Origin: Impatiens glandulifera
Taxonomy: Eukaryota; Streptophyta; Magnoliopsida; Ericales; Balsaminaceae
Direction of reading: 5' to 3'
DNA: 64,000 nt
NCBI RefSeq assembly: GCF_907164915.1
Contig: NC_061864.1
Location: 4,795,389 to 4,859,388, forward strand
Below are positions 25,401 to 38,484 of the stretch, piece after piece; the first letter of the stretch is position 1; each line of letters begins with the position of its first letter. The position numbers and the translations under genes are program-made. The notes below the pieces were generated by a model. The model was not told the DNA's origin and did no database searches. It was given only the letters and a program-made list of their open reading frames with translations.

Positions 25401-26688
25401 ATGGCTATTCCAGAGAAAGCAGAGCTCTTTAGGTCTTAGTCTATCTGGATACTCTATTAGTCGCTTCAAATCTCTGCTAGTATTCTCTGTTGATCGGAAC
25501 TGTTGCGCTTTGGTGAAAACGATCCTCGGTTTACTACTAGAGAGAAGCTTGATCGGGGCTGAGCTAGCTAGAGAATCCTTAGAGATGTTAACTGAGATTC
25601 ACCTTCTGAATAGGGCAGTGAAGAGGAAATACAAGAACATGATTCACTTACTCATTAATTATTCCGTGCCTTGCAGTAATAGCACTACAGAATACATCTT
25701 TCTACCAAATCAATCCGGGCCTGGAGGCATTACACCTTTGCACCTAGCTGCTTCTATGTCCAATTCAGAAGATATTGTAGATGTTCTGACAGACGATCCA
25801 CAAGAGGTGATAGTTCTTTCCTATTGTAATAAGACTATTTGGAAGCAGCAATTGAAGCTGTGACTGTTATAGACACTGAGTTTGGATAACAAATTAAACT
25901 TGGTTCCAATAACAATCACTTCTTCCCACTCACGCAGCTTGTTACTTTCTAGTGCATCTTTAAATATTTTTTTCCAGACAAATAATCCCTGGGAGGAATA
26001 AAAAACTATTATATTTCCTATTAACAAATGTTTCACTAAACTACCATAGTTAATGTCTTGTGGTTGTATTCCTGGAGTATATATCTATGCCCAAGCTAAC
26101 CAAAGGTAGTTTTTATTTTTTATCTGAATCCAGATACAAAAAAAAAAACGTTTACAAAGGTTTGGTTGTGCATTTCTATATATTTTGTTTTGAGAAAAAT
26201 GCTCCAGTTAATTATAGTCTTGATATGATTGATATAAACGTGCACTTTCATTATTGCAGATTGGATTACTCAGTTGGCACTCTCTTCTTGATGGGAATGG
26301 GCAGTCTCCTCATGCTTATGCCTCGATGAAGAATAATCATACTTATAACAGTCTTATTGCTCGAAAACAAGCTGACAGAAAAAACAGCCAGGTATCTGTA
26401 TCAATTCGAAGCGGAATAGAGGAACAATATTCGACGACAAATCAAAACCATGAGGCCGGTGTCCATTTCAAACGAGGGCCAGCAGTTTCGTGTTCTAAGT
26501 GTGCAGTTGTGACTGCAAGATATAAGGGTGTGCAAAGTGCACACACTTTGCTTCACAGTCCTTTCATCCATTCATTGCTTGCCATTGCTGCTGTATGTGT
26601 ATGTGTCTGTCTATTTATGCGAGGTGCCCCTGATATCAGGTCTATTGCTCCTTTTCAGTGGGAAAATTTGGAATATGGTTGTAGTTAA
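22439..26688 (+). CDS. SPL14: SPL14-type SBP-box transcription factor with C-terminal ankyrin/TM region, 10 exons
   Basis: SBP-box proteins bind GTAC-core DNA in the nucleus; SPL14-clade members are long, miR156-independent regulators of development and stress tolerance. Exons are 22439-22974, 23049-23251, 23337-24082, 24152-24226, 24321-24428, 24510-24627, 24705-24843, 24927-25062, 25240-25806 and 26260-26688; phases match and give 1018 aa (Arabidopsis SPL14 is about 1035). The SBP domain is at 131-208. Zinc ligands are C133/C138/C155/H158 and C174/C177/H181/C193, and the bipartite NLS is around 190-206. The exon 1/2 junction falls in the second zinc motif (CQQCSR|FHLL), the conserved SBP intron position. 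Further on come [20 protein letters not shown], the ankyrin-like [10 protein letters not shown] and a hydrophobic CVCVC segment at about 981-996. The N-terminus [16 protein letters not shown] resembles SPL14 rather than SPL1/12. No miR156 site was recognised in the exons. Confidence 0.93.
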
Positions 26689-27593
26689 GACAAGTGACTA
26701 AAAGGACATACGTCGTTTTGGTTAGTAAGATCATATTGGGGCGAGGACCGCTATGGAAATTCGCTCCTACAAATCAAGTTGTCTGTTTCAAATCTGCTCA
26801 TCCATTTCTGGATTGCAGGTAACTCTTGACCATCTTAGGCGAATTCGTATAAATTTATTTAGTCCTATAGTCGAAAAGTAAAATGCTGTTGAAGATGTAT
26901 ATCTATAATAAATAGCCCATATTATTTTATTTCGAGCGTGTAAGCTTCTGAGTTCTTTCCGATTAGTTATTTATCACACTTCCAAGTTGTTTGTGTAAAA
27001 GATGTATAATCATCTTACATTATCGTAATTGATATACTCTGATTCTAATTCGGGGCTGTGTTTTATTCAAATGTGTTTATGTTATGCTATCTGACTGCAT
27101 GTTCTTGCTCTTGCTTATGTTGAGTTAGCTCTTTATTGTTTAGCATAATCATATGGCTAAAGTTTAGAAGAAGATCCTTGTTTTGATATTGCATTAGGGA
27201 GAATCAAAATTAAGTGTTGAAATATTTAAATTTGAAGTACTTGAATGTCGGAAAAATCATTAAAGATTATTTTACCTTTATAGTGATTACTTTTAGGGGG
27301 TAAAGTATAGTACCAAGTTAAGTTTAAATACAGAATTAAGTTAGATGGTTTAAGCTTAATTTGACATGAATCTAAATAATTAAGTTATAGAAGAATAACA
27401 ACTATTAAATCAACCTAATTCAAAGAAGTACTTAATGGCTTCATTTCATTTGAAAACATTTTAATTACATGCATGCATAGATTACCAGCTTTTCAATATA
27501 CAATACATAATAACAGCTTAAAAGATTTATAGAAGAGTCACAAATAATAGTGTTTAATTTCCTTTGCTTCTTAGTTATATGTTATGTACTAGT
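26689..27593. other. Convergent intergenic region between the SPL14-like and DC1 genes
   Basis: It holds the 3' ends of two convergent genes. An 'aataaa' hexamer at about 26908 could serve the SPL14-like transcript. No other gene was seen. Confidence 0.55.
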
Positions 27594-28792
27594 CTAGTTC
27601 CCTCTTGGTGATCTTCTTTTCTTAATAGACCTTCCAGTTGGAGCAATGTTCTGTGCTAGGGCTTCTCCAACCCCTTCACCAATCCCATCAATAAGCCCAC
27701 CAATGAATTCCACTATAACAATGGAGGCAACCCTAGCTGCTGCGGCCAACATGCTAGGCCTCTCCGGGCTTCTCTTTATCCCATTTTCTCTTAGCCCGTT
27801 GAACATGTCCTTTGCGCAAACTGCATGCACGTTGTGGTTTTCGCATACTGTGCAGCTGAAAATCCTCCCACTTCTCTTCTTATAGCACTCCACACACATA
27901 GAGCCGCCATTACTGACATTTGTAGTTATATGATGATTATTGTCCCCGTGAAGACCTGCCAATGGTGTCAATGTTATTGGCATGAGCCTTAAGGTATGGG
28001 CATGGTTAGGCAACTTCATTTCCGTGGAAAGAAGAGCACAAGATGGATGCATCTGGAAGTTGCAGGCCGTGCACTTAAAGGTAAATCCCCTCGTCGCTTT
28101 CCCACATATTTCGCACTTAGGCCACAAGATTCCACCTTTCATGAAAACCCAACAATTATGAGATTCTATAGAATAATAATCATAAAATGTGGAGCTAGCT
28201 TGTTTGATGTAAGATTCTTTGTAAAAGATAAAATAGATGTTTGATTGGTGATTTGAATGACATGACTGAAATGAGGGAATTGATGATGTGATAGTGGGTT
28301 ATCTGAGATTAAATTCTGATAACTTTGATTGATGATGGATGATATAAGATGTTATTTGGATTAAACAAGGCCATGATTACCTGATTTGGGTTTGGTGTGG
28401 AATAGAAGTTGGTGCTGGCCATGGAGAGGATGGTTCTTGAGTGACATAGGCGACAAAGCACAAAATTCGTGCAGTTGAAAGTCGCATTCATGGCAAACGA
28501 ACCTCTTGCCAGCGCCATACTCCTTGCAACCGGAACAAGTGAAGAGTTCAGGCATTGTCATTGATGTTAGAGGATGGTTTGGATGGAAACGGAACATTCT
28601 TTCGTTTTCTTCCATTGCTGATTGTGGGGATGCTGGGAACTCAAATGTGGGAGTTGAAAAATGGGTTTTCTTCCAGTCGTCATTGTTATCTTTGGGGAAT
28701 GGAGTAGGATGAGTAGTTCTAGTGTTCATGAATGGAGTCGAGGATGATGATCTTTGCATCATAGAAACGCGATGAAACGTAGAGGTATTCAT
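27594..28792 (-). CDS. Cysteine/histidine-rich DC1-domain protein, two exons
   Basis: DC1 (C1-like) proteins are zinc-binding plant proteins often linked to stress, defence or hormone responses; few have a defined biochemical role. Exon 1 is 28792-28381 and exon 2 is 28135-27594 on the minus strand. The 245-bp GT-AG intron splits a Gly codon in phase 1; the product is 317 aa. The ATG at 28792 sits about 60 bp downstream of a TATA box. A Ser/Thr-rich N-terminal 60 residues is followed by three Cys/His modules. Module 1 is at about 73-112 (FTCSGCKEYGAG..FVCHECDFQLHEFCA). Module 2 is at about 121-175 (CEICGK..FKCTACNFQMHPSCA). Module 3 is at about 185-255 (MCVECYKKRSGRIFSCTVCENHNVHAVCA). The C-terminus has an Ala/Gly-rich hydrophobic stretch and a basic tail (RSIKKRRSPRG). 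No specific orthologue is claimed. Confidence 0.9.
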
Positions 28793-28851
28793 CTAGATGG
28801 AGATGGTGGTTATTATTATTATTGGTGGTGGTGTTGATGGAAAATAGGGTG

Positions 28852-28860
28852 TTATTTATA
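28852..28860 (-). promoter_or_regulatory. TATA box of the DC1 gene
   Basis: The minus strand reads tataaataa about 60 bp upstream of the ATG at 28792. This implies a short leader of about 30 nt. The position is appropriate for a plant TATA element. Confidence 0.6.
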
Positions 28861-29710
28861 CCAGTTGTGAAGTGATTTTGTGGATTTTAATTTATTAATG
28901 TATTGTCTGAGGCTGAAAAAGATTTATACAATAATATGAAAAATAGAGAACAAACATGAGGGTCCTGTAAACAAAAGCTTTAAGTGTGATTCTCCAAATG
29001 ACAACTTTTGAAAATTTTGCCAGGTGAAGTTGGAGACAGTGGGATTAATTATAGAAAAGTCTTGAGGAGGTGGGAAGTTGTTTCTTAACATGGTTGCAAA
29101 GTTTTGGAATAATCTTTTGTGCTGTCATTTCGTTATTTTTTTTATTTTTTTTGTGTTTGCCATGATACGAAGTACCTACAAACTCAAACTAAGGCGGGTT
29201 CGGTTGGAATTTTGAAAAAAATTCCATTATTCTTTTGTCAATTTATTAATTAAAATAATAAAATAAATTAATGAAATTTAGGACATGTGATATTTGTATA
29301 AAAATGGATTAATGAAAATTAAGTTACATTCTTTCTACAAAAAGAAAATTAAAATAAGTTGTACATGCCAATATTGACATTTATTTAGTTTTGCTTTACA
29401 AGTGATTCTCAATTGCACCAAACTCACTTTTAGCCAAATTAGAAACTTAATATAAATAAATGAAAAAAATAAATAAAGGAAAGATGACTTCCAAGTAAAA
29501 GAAAAGTAAAGGGAGGTGGCTCAAAGTCCTAGTGCTTTTCCCCACTTTCTTTCTTTCTAGATTTAGCACTGTTTTAGATTGAGACTAGTGATTAATCATC
29601 ATGAAAAATGAGTGTAAATGTGAATGAGATGATAGGCTTAAATGGGAGATTATTAGAAGAAAATTCATAAGAACCTTTCTCAATTAATTTCTCTCTAAAC
29701 TATCTAGACT
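28861..29710. other. Upstream region of the DC1 gene, no gene recognised
   Basis: Contains the presumed DC1 promoter. A 'ggcgggttcggttggaattt' block at 29192-29211 resembles one end of a hAT/Tourist-like MITE, but no partner end was found. Confidence 0.45.
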
Positions 29711-30624
29711 AGGGGTAAACGAGCCGAGCTCGAATTAGCCTTGGTTCGAGTTCGGCTCGACTCGTTTTTTATTGACACGGCTCGAGCTCGATCGAACTTT
29801 TAATATTAAGCTTGAACTCGGTTCGATCATTTAACCATAAACTCGAAAGGCTCGAATTTAAATATATTTATATATTAAGTTCTTATATTAAAAAACATAA
29901 TGGAAATCGAGAATCCATTTATCGGACCGTACAACCCTTCGCGTGTTTTTGTTTTGCGCAACATAACTCTTTCTTAGCCGTGACTTGATTCACGTAAAAT
30001 GAACGTATTAGTTCGCGTAAGAATACACGTATAATAACTAAGGGAGTTATTCATTTTTAAACAAGTTTGAGAATAATACTTTTAATCATGTATTGTATTT
30101 GAGATAACTTGAAAATATATTAGACTCTTATGTTTATTTTGAAAAGTAAAATACTTTATATTGAAATAAAAATAATTTTATATCTTATAAAATATATTGA
30201 GATGATATATATTAAATAATATTAAAGTATAATTATATTTTGATTTAATTTTCAAAAATTATGTTTCTATATGTATTAAATAATATTACAGTATAATTAT
30301 ATTTTGATTTGATTTTTAAAAATTATGTTTATGTAATTAAATTAATATTAAATCTATCTATTTCCTTACAATTATATACATATATTTTTTTAATTTATAA
30401 GTATATTTTGGGGAGGCCCATCAACTAAATAGTTTCATAGGTATGCTTCAAATTTTAATTAAAAAATTATAATAAAAAAAAATTATATGATTAGGCTTGA
30501 AAAAGCTCGACGATCCATCAATCGACTCTTACCTAAGCTCGAATTCGGCTCGAATCTTAAACAAGTTGGCTCGAATTCGATTTTGACCGAAATCGAATCG
30601 AACTTTGACCCTCGTTTACACCCT
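29711..30624. mobile_element. TIR element with 'taaacgag' ends, superfamily unassigned
   Basis: The left end aggggtaaacgag (29711-29723) pairs with ctcgtttacaccct at 30611-30624. Subterminal zones on both sides are rich in 'gagctcgaa', 'ggctcga' and 'tcgaat' motifs, giving extended imperfect complementarity. The core is AT-rich. No convincing target duplication was found, so the superfamily is left open. A second, degraded segment with similar motifs ('cgaacgagtc', 'ccgagatccgcgaac', 'atttacatctc') lies at about 30760-30965. Confidence 0.5.
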
Positions 30625-32286
30625 TGATACATAATTTCTTTTCCACTAAAACATTTTAACACATGTATATATTTTAAAACATTACTTTACCTGAGATAAT
30701 AATATAATCAAACTAATTAAACCAAGCAAAAATATGATTTAATATAATAATTTACCATTTATATTTAACCGAGTCTTTAAGTTAATATTTTTGCGAGCCC
30801 ATAAATAAGTCTTTAAACAAATATTTTCGTGAGCTGAAGAATCAAATATTAAAGAGTTTAAATTTTCAAGCTGGTAAACAAACTTGAGTTAAACTAGTTA
30901 ATTCTTACGAACGAGTCTTTTATCAAACCGAGATCCGCGAACAACTCAATTTATTTACATCTCTTAAGAGGTTTAGTTGGTTGAGTATTGACAAAAAGAA
31001 ATTTTAGTAGACTTCAAAATAATCTGGCATAATTTTATTATTTTTTTAAGAATTTTTTATTTAAAATGATAAAACTCAGTTTCATCTTGTATTAAATTGT
31101 GAAAATTTTAAACTAATAAATAATAATGAAAACTCATAAAATATATATAGTTTAAGACAAAATTTGTACTAAATTATTCAACTATAGTTTAAAAAAATTA
31201 TGATTAACAAAAGAATAATACAAACTCATGACCTACATAATATAATCTATTGGACACGAGACTTAGTAAAACTGAAAACTAAATAAAATTTTATTTAAAA
31301 AAAAAGTAAGTTTATGATTGAATATAAAAATTTTAAAATAATTTAAAGACTTGTCTAAAAAACTTGTCTATTATTGTGAATAAAGAGCAACTTACCTACC
31401 ACTAGAGTAGTGAGTGTCAATTGCCCTCATATATATAGTTTATAATGTAATAATTGGAATTTAAAAGAAAACAATTAATTGGTCATGTGTACAGCTTGAT
31501 TTAAGTTTAAATACTATAGGTCTTGACAAAATAGCAAATTAACAATTAATATATTAATATAAACTTCTTTCATTTTTGCCGCCTATCCAACATTAAAATA
31601 TCCAATTAAGGATAGATAAGTTAATTTGTTCTTTTATTTGGGAAAGCTAGAAAGACCCATGACCTCGTCTTCATTTTAAGACTTTTTTTTATTATTTTAA
31701 ATCAAATATATATTATTTTTTAAGCATGACCTCTTTTAATAAATTACATTATCATTGTTTAAGAAAATAGTATTTAACTAACAAAATTAAATAAAATTAA
31801 CTTAATTAATTATATTGTAAAATTATTATAACCTAAATTATACTAATAAAAAATAATAAAAAATTATTTTTTTCTCTTAAACACTTGAACTTGGGGACAC
31901 AACCCCGAATAATCATGATTGTTTTGAATATAAGTTTTTTTCAAATAGAAATTGAACATAAGATAAGACAATTAAAAAAATGGTAAAAAATTGAGTTGGG
32001 CCTTGGTTAATGTCACATCTGTTTCAATTTAATTAGTAATATGGGTGTCAAAACCTCCACCACTCTATTTCAATTTCCTTCCATTTATTCTCAATTTTAA
32101 TTATATTTTATATAAAAAATTATATATATGTTTTGTAGGGACTAAAAAACAAAAAACATTATACATATAAATTATATAATATATATTACACTACCTACTG
32201 CATCTTGTTGCTACTTGCTATGGGGTCTATCATGAGCGAATACAATACAATAATTTTGAAGAGTGCTTTTTTTTTTTTTATTATTG

Positions 32287-32325
<39 letters not shown>

Positions 32326-35029
32326 TTAAATAAAATGGAACTAAATTTCAAGTAATATATATTTTATTATTCTAAATAATAATTATTTTTTTATTTTATC
32401 AGTTAAGAATATTAAATATTAGAATTCAATTTTTTTACAATGTAAAAAAGAAAGAGAAAAGAAAATCATACAATTAAAAATATAAAAAAATCATGTATTA
32501 AATATTATACAATTAAAATATATTATGATGTAAATATCTCTAATAAATGGAAATACGTACTTGAAGAAGTCTAAAGTTAAATGAATGATAACACATGTGA
32601 GTTGTGACATAAGAATACATCAGGGCTGTTTAATAATTACACAATATTTATTTATTTATTTTAAAATATTAATAATGTTATCACGACAAATTCTAATCAT
32701 ACGAAGAAAACATTATTACAATGACAAAAACAGGCATGGGTTGTTAGACTATAGCTGTCCTTATAATAAATAAAAACAAATCTATTTATTTATTTAAGTT
32801 TATTTTTAAAATAAGAATATTATTACTTGAGCTACGAGTTGAAATTGTGTTTGTTGGACCTTTTACTAAAATTTATCTAATCATAATATTTTATACTTTT
32901 CCAAGAATCTAATAATTCAGTTTATCAATAAAAATATTAAATACAAAAAATAATATAATAATTCTAACAAATTAAAACTGAAATAATTATATACATATAT
33001 ATATTATAAAATTAATAAAAATCTCAAATGCCCCCATCATCATCATCATCATCAATTAACAAACTTTAAGAGGTTGTGAAAAGTATGAATATGCAAAAAT
33101 GAGCCCACCACTGTCATTAATCATTATGCATCTCCTAATTTCTTTGCTAAATTTATGATTGACACTTTTATTCCTAATTAAATTAATTAATGGACACTAT
33201 GTGACACAAAGACAATAAATAATTCAAGATAATTAGTAATTAACAACCACCAAAATTATTTTGATCACTTTGTCTCTTGTCACAAGATGCAACAAATAGG
33301 TATAAATTATGGTCGTCCATTAATTATATATCTTCCTATTTATGTCATTATGTAAGGGAATTTGTGTTTTTTTTAATCTATATATTAAAATTAAATTAAC
33401 TCATTTTATCGTATTAAATCAACCATTTAAAACTTGCCAAACCTACATTTTTTTCTCTATATTAAATTAAACTTTTTATTAATAAAGTTTGTGAAACTTA
33501 TATTTGTATATTGTTCAATAATATTAAGTATTGAAAATTGTTATTAAATATATTAAGTGAAACAAATATAGATATAGTTTAAGTGTTCAATCAAAGATTG
33601 AAGCTGTCATACCAACAATATATGGATCCTACACTGATAAAAGAAAATATATAAAAGTGACTATTTCATATACAATTTGATTGTCAATCATTTAGTTCAA
33701 TCCTCAAAGAGGGTTAATGTTTTCTTCAAGAATAATTTGTTAGGATAAGTTGCTAAAACAAAGGGGGAGGAGGGGAGTATTTATTCGTCTATGTTTTTCA
33801 AATGGTACATTCAATAAGGAAGTAAAATATTATTACCATGCTCCGAAGATCTTCGCAATCAGTTTCCCGACAGAATCAATGGGTACGAGGATTGAGGCGA
33901 TTACAACAAACTAAAATTGACAATCTACAATGAGATTATTCATTTATTCCGTGTTATTATCGTTTGTTTACTTGGTTAGGCTATTTGTGAATATATCGAT
34001 CCATCTCTTTCTCTTAGGATTGCATTATTGGCTAAATAATGATATTCACCAAGAATCATATAGCATGCAACAAATCAACATAGACATCAATTATTATTGA
34101 AAAATAATGGATACTTGATGTTATCATTTGGAATGAGACAATATTGCATATAAGATCACATTGTGACTGTTTAAGATATGATTTATGACTTCACAGGCTA
34201 TATGAAGGTTATAACTTATAAGAATCTCCAAAGACTTTTGCTAATCAATTAATGGGACAGCCTTCTGTATGATATTTACAAACATTATTTTTTTACTATG
34301 ATTAACCCTTCCCCGGGAACCCTACAAAAAATTGAAATAACTTACACCAATAATTGTATATTTCAAATATAATACAAAAAATATATATATTTCAAATATA
34401 ATATAAAATATTTATATAAGTTAAAATAAAAATAATAACAAATTACAAAATTTCGCCCAAGACATCATAAACTTCGATCGGGACTTTCTGTACTATATAT
34501 CTGAAACCTATGATAATTGATGTAGAATCATATATAAATGTCCATACAATATATATGATAATGGCTTAAGAGATTAATAATAAGTGCACATATTATGATT
34601 AATTACTATATTTTATTGGATTGACATGCATGCATGGTGAAACAAACAACCAAACAAAGTTGTCATGATGATCAGTTTATCAAAAAGAGAATAAATCAGA
34701 TCGAGGAGATGATGATGCCCACTTGTTCTTGTCTTGTTTGGATTATATTTATATTGTTTTTTATTATTTTTTGTGTATGTCGTTGTTCTTGTTCTAATGG
34801 TCATTTATTCAACCACTTTATTATAAAATTAAATGATCCGTTATTTAATGAAGAAGACATTTCTGGGTAATTAGTTTGTCGAGAAAAGAAAGTTGGGTAG
34901 TAATCTACTACTTAGGGATGACCTAGGCCTAACTAGATAGGGTAATTAATATTCAACCATTGGCATAGGACTACGTACTCATAGGGCCACATAAAAAATA
35001 AAAATATATATATATTCTAAATTTGAATA
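30625..35029. other. 4.4-kb gene-poor intergenic region
   Basis: AT-rich DNA with a TA microsatellite at about 32289-32319 and a CAT run at about 33038-33052. A 78-codon plus ORF at 34634-34870 contains a hydrophobic stretch and several Cys but has no family features or gene context, and I do not call it. No other gene was seen. Confidence 0.5.
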
Positions 35030-36800
35030 TTTCAATCTATACTTCTTTAAATAGAAGAAAATATTAATAATAAATTTATTTATTAATTATTTTTTAATAT
35101 TTTTTAATTAATCTTAGGCGTGCTTGTTTGAGTTATTTTAATAATTCAAACAAAATTAAATATCATTTTACTACACTCTAGTTTATCTTATCATTCAATT
35201 CATTAATCAAGATACTAAAATATTCTTTATTTTAAATTTTTTTTATTTTATTTATATATATATATCAATATTTTTTAAAGTATTTTTATCAAAAATAATC
35301 TCCATTTCTATAAAATCATCAACAATTATTATATTTTTCTCCATCTAATTATTCAAATAAACTTAATTCAAACAAACCGGTCCTTAATGTTAAAATATTA
35401 TATCTCAGTATTATTTAAAAAAATATATAAAAAGTTGCATAAGTTCCATCCTAGTTTTCGGACTTGAGTCTTCACTTATAAGCATATATACATAAATTAA
35501 TGGTATACAGCTGAAATATAACTTAACCGAAAACAAAAGAAGCAAAATTTAAATTGTTGAATTAAATTCAAAGTAAGCGTTAAATTAAGAAATAATTAAT
35601 TTGAATATGAATGGCTCAATTGTCCGCAAAATGGTATATAGCTGCTTAAGCACATGCATGCATGAATATATTATATATATATAAAAGATTCTCTTTGCGT
35701 GGCTCTTAAATTCATATTGACGTTGGAATAAGTATATTTTACTATTTTGTTTTATCGAGCTTTTAAATATATATATTTATTTGACAAAACTCCTATTTTG
35801 ATATATGTACTCGTTTTAATTATATATGTTTATTGAAATTAATATTTTCACCGACATGTCAGGACATTAATGACATAATTGTCATTTGAACCTTCCAATT
35901 GTTTAAAAATGGTTTAGGGTTTCAACCTTTCAACATACAAAACTCTACAAACATTTGTAGAAATTCTGATTACATTGAGTAAGTATAAGAATTCGAAACA
36001 ATTATTTATATTTTTTTCTTATTTTATTCACTATTTTTTTTTAAATATATATATTTTAGCTAATTTATTTATTTTTATATTTTTTAAATTAATGATAATA
36101 AGAAGAATAAATATATTTTTTATTTTTTAAAAAAATGTCTATGCACAAATAAAATTATAAAATTCTTTTAAACACAACATTACTCAATAGGTTATATATC
36201 GAGAATCGTAAGTAATTAATAGTAACTTAAATATATATTTTATTTCATAAATTAAATATATTTGTATAGAGAGAGAATAAATAATTAAATATAAAAATTA
36301 TTAATTTTTTTTTTTAACTTCAATTAATTATTTTTTTACAAGTACAAGTTCTTAGGTAGTTCACTCAAACAGAAAAAACAATCTGAAATTGAATAAATTG
36401 TGAAAAAAATCAATTGCATCTCTAAAATAAAGTTTGATTTAGTAAATTATGTTTTATTTTTAATCTTAATTGTAACTACTAATCTTGGAGGGTCAATGTG
36501 TTCTTAAATATAATAATTGTTGATGATTTTATAGAAGTGGAGATTATTTTTTGATAAAAATACTTAAAAAATAAATAAATATATATATATATTAAATAAA
36601 AATTTAAAATAAAGAATATTTTAGTATCTTAATTAATGAATTGAGTGATGAGATAAACGAGAGAAGAGTGAAATGATATTTAATTTTATATGAATTATTA
36701 AAATAACTCAAACAACAAGGCCTAAAATTAATTAAAAAATAATAAATAAATAAATTTATTATTAATATTTTCTTCTATTAAAGAAGTATAGAAACGGTGA
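35030..36800. repeat. Large inverted duplication, arms about 300 bp, spacer about 1.16 kb
   Basis: The left arm (about 35030-35331) matches the reverse complement of the right arm (about 36490-36800). Shared ordered blocks are 'tatacttcttta', 'agaagaaaatattaataa', 'gtttgagttattttaataat', 'tcatt(c/a)aattcattaat', 'ctaaaatattctttatttt', 'tttatcaaaaa' and 'aatctcca'. The match includes both the MITE at 35117 and its outer flank, so it is a duplication of a host segment and not two independent insertions. The spacer is AT-rich and non-coding. Confidence 0.75.
35114..35386. mobile_element. Tourist-type MITE, TTA target duplication
   Basis: The element spans 35117-35383 (267 bp), flanked by TTA on both sides. 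The left end ggcgtgcttgtttgag pairs with a right end whose complement reads ggaccggtttgtttgaatta. An inverted, truncated copy lies at about 36490-36711, in the other arm of the inverted duplication. Confidence 0.65.
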
Positions 36801-38396
36801 TAAAAAATAACTTTAAGTGGTCATTAATATTTATCAAATATATACTCGCACACTCTGTTATTACTCCTTTTAAAAATAAATGAATGAGTTATAACAAACT
36901 ATATAAATATATATTAAAAAAATGAGTGAATAAGAGGGGAAAAAAAGATTAAAAAAAAGAAAGAGTAGTTCTAATTTTTATGTTTAGCAAGTTCTATTTA
37001 ACATTTAAATTTTAAACTAATTAGCTGACATATCATTAATTAATATTCTGCAATTTTTTTTCTTCCCTTATCATTATAATGATATTAATAATAACTAGTT
37101 AATTTTTATTTATTTTTAAAAATTTAGAAGTTAGATCTATCTCTATATTTGCAACATAGTAGTTAAAGCAATCAAAAACAAATTAATTCAAATTATATGT
37201 GAAATTGAGATTTTCATACAAATAAAACAACAAATCACAACTCATGCACCATGGGTTCAAAAGACAATTTTAGAATGTAAATGAATTATTGTAAAAGTAT
37301 ATAAGAAAATATTAATGATTATTTAGATTTAACATCTTATTTCGTTATCAGTTCAATAAAATTTGGTAAGTAGTCAAGCCGCATGTTATCTCAAGAGAAA
37401 TCATATTTCCCTTACTTTTTTTTATTGTAATATCTTCGATAATAAATATAAATTTTTTTAACAATTTAATCTAACTAAACTAAAAAATAATTCATATTTA
37501 CATATAATAAAATAAAGTATAAATAAATGAATGAATGTCGTGTTATGGAGTTAATAATTATGCCACCGAAGAAAAGGAGCGAATCTGGTTAATTAATTTG
37601 TCCATTAATTGAGTTTTAAGATAAACCCTAATTAACTGGAACGCAAACGCAATAACGTGATGGGTAACTGGCGTTAGACGTTATATATATAGGGCAGTTG
37701 GAAACCATTTTGCAGTTGTCAGTTATTTTTTATTTATTATATTTATTTTTTTACTCCAAATTTAACTCGTACGTACAACGTAATAAAGATGAAGCGTGCT
37801 CTGTCTCATCCTTGTCTTTTATTAATAATCTTTATATTATAATATTTATTTATTTAATAGCTATAGGAAGAATACAAAAGTTGTAATAATATGGCAAAAG
37901 GAGGATAACAAGGAATCATATAATAATAATAATAACATTAAAGAAACTAAAGCAATCAAATAATTATATACAATAGGCTGTCAGAGATTATATTAAAAAC
38001 AACAAAGAAACTTATAACATCGAATAAGAAAGCTCTTATTTCTCTTGTTTTTATTAAAATATATAAATAAGAGAAAAACACTTATTATGGCCCTTAGAAT
38101 TTTGTATAATATCTAGAAAGATCCCGAAATCTCATTTGACTTAAAATGAGACATTTTATTGAGTTGGGATTTTTTTTTAATTTAACAAAAATTAAATATT
38201 ATTTTATCATTTCTCTTTTTTATTATATTATTTAGTTTATTAATTAAAATATTTTATATTTTGTAAAATAAATATTTTATTATTATATATTCTAACTCAA
38301 AACCATACCCATCAATATTTTTTCAATAATTAGGTAAGTTAAAAAAACAAGCTGCAATTTCTATTTTAATTTAGGATGTTTTACATTAAAAATTGT

Positions 38397-38484
<88 letters not shown>

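Noticed and set aside
33838..33924. Short Arg/Gln-rich reading (MLRRSSQSVSRQ) of 28 codons
   Set aside because: Too short and isolated; no flanking exon in a compatible frame was found.
34634..34870. 78-codon ORF with a hydrophobic, Cys-containing stretch
   Set aside because: No recognisable family, no promoter or neighbour support, and an antisense ORF of similar size occupies the same DNA. Left as intergenic.
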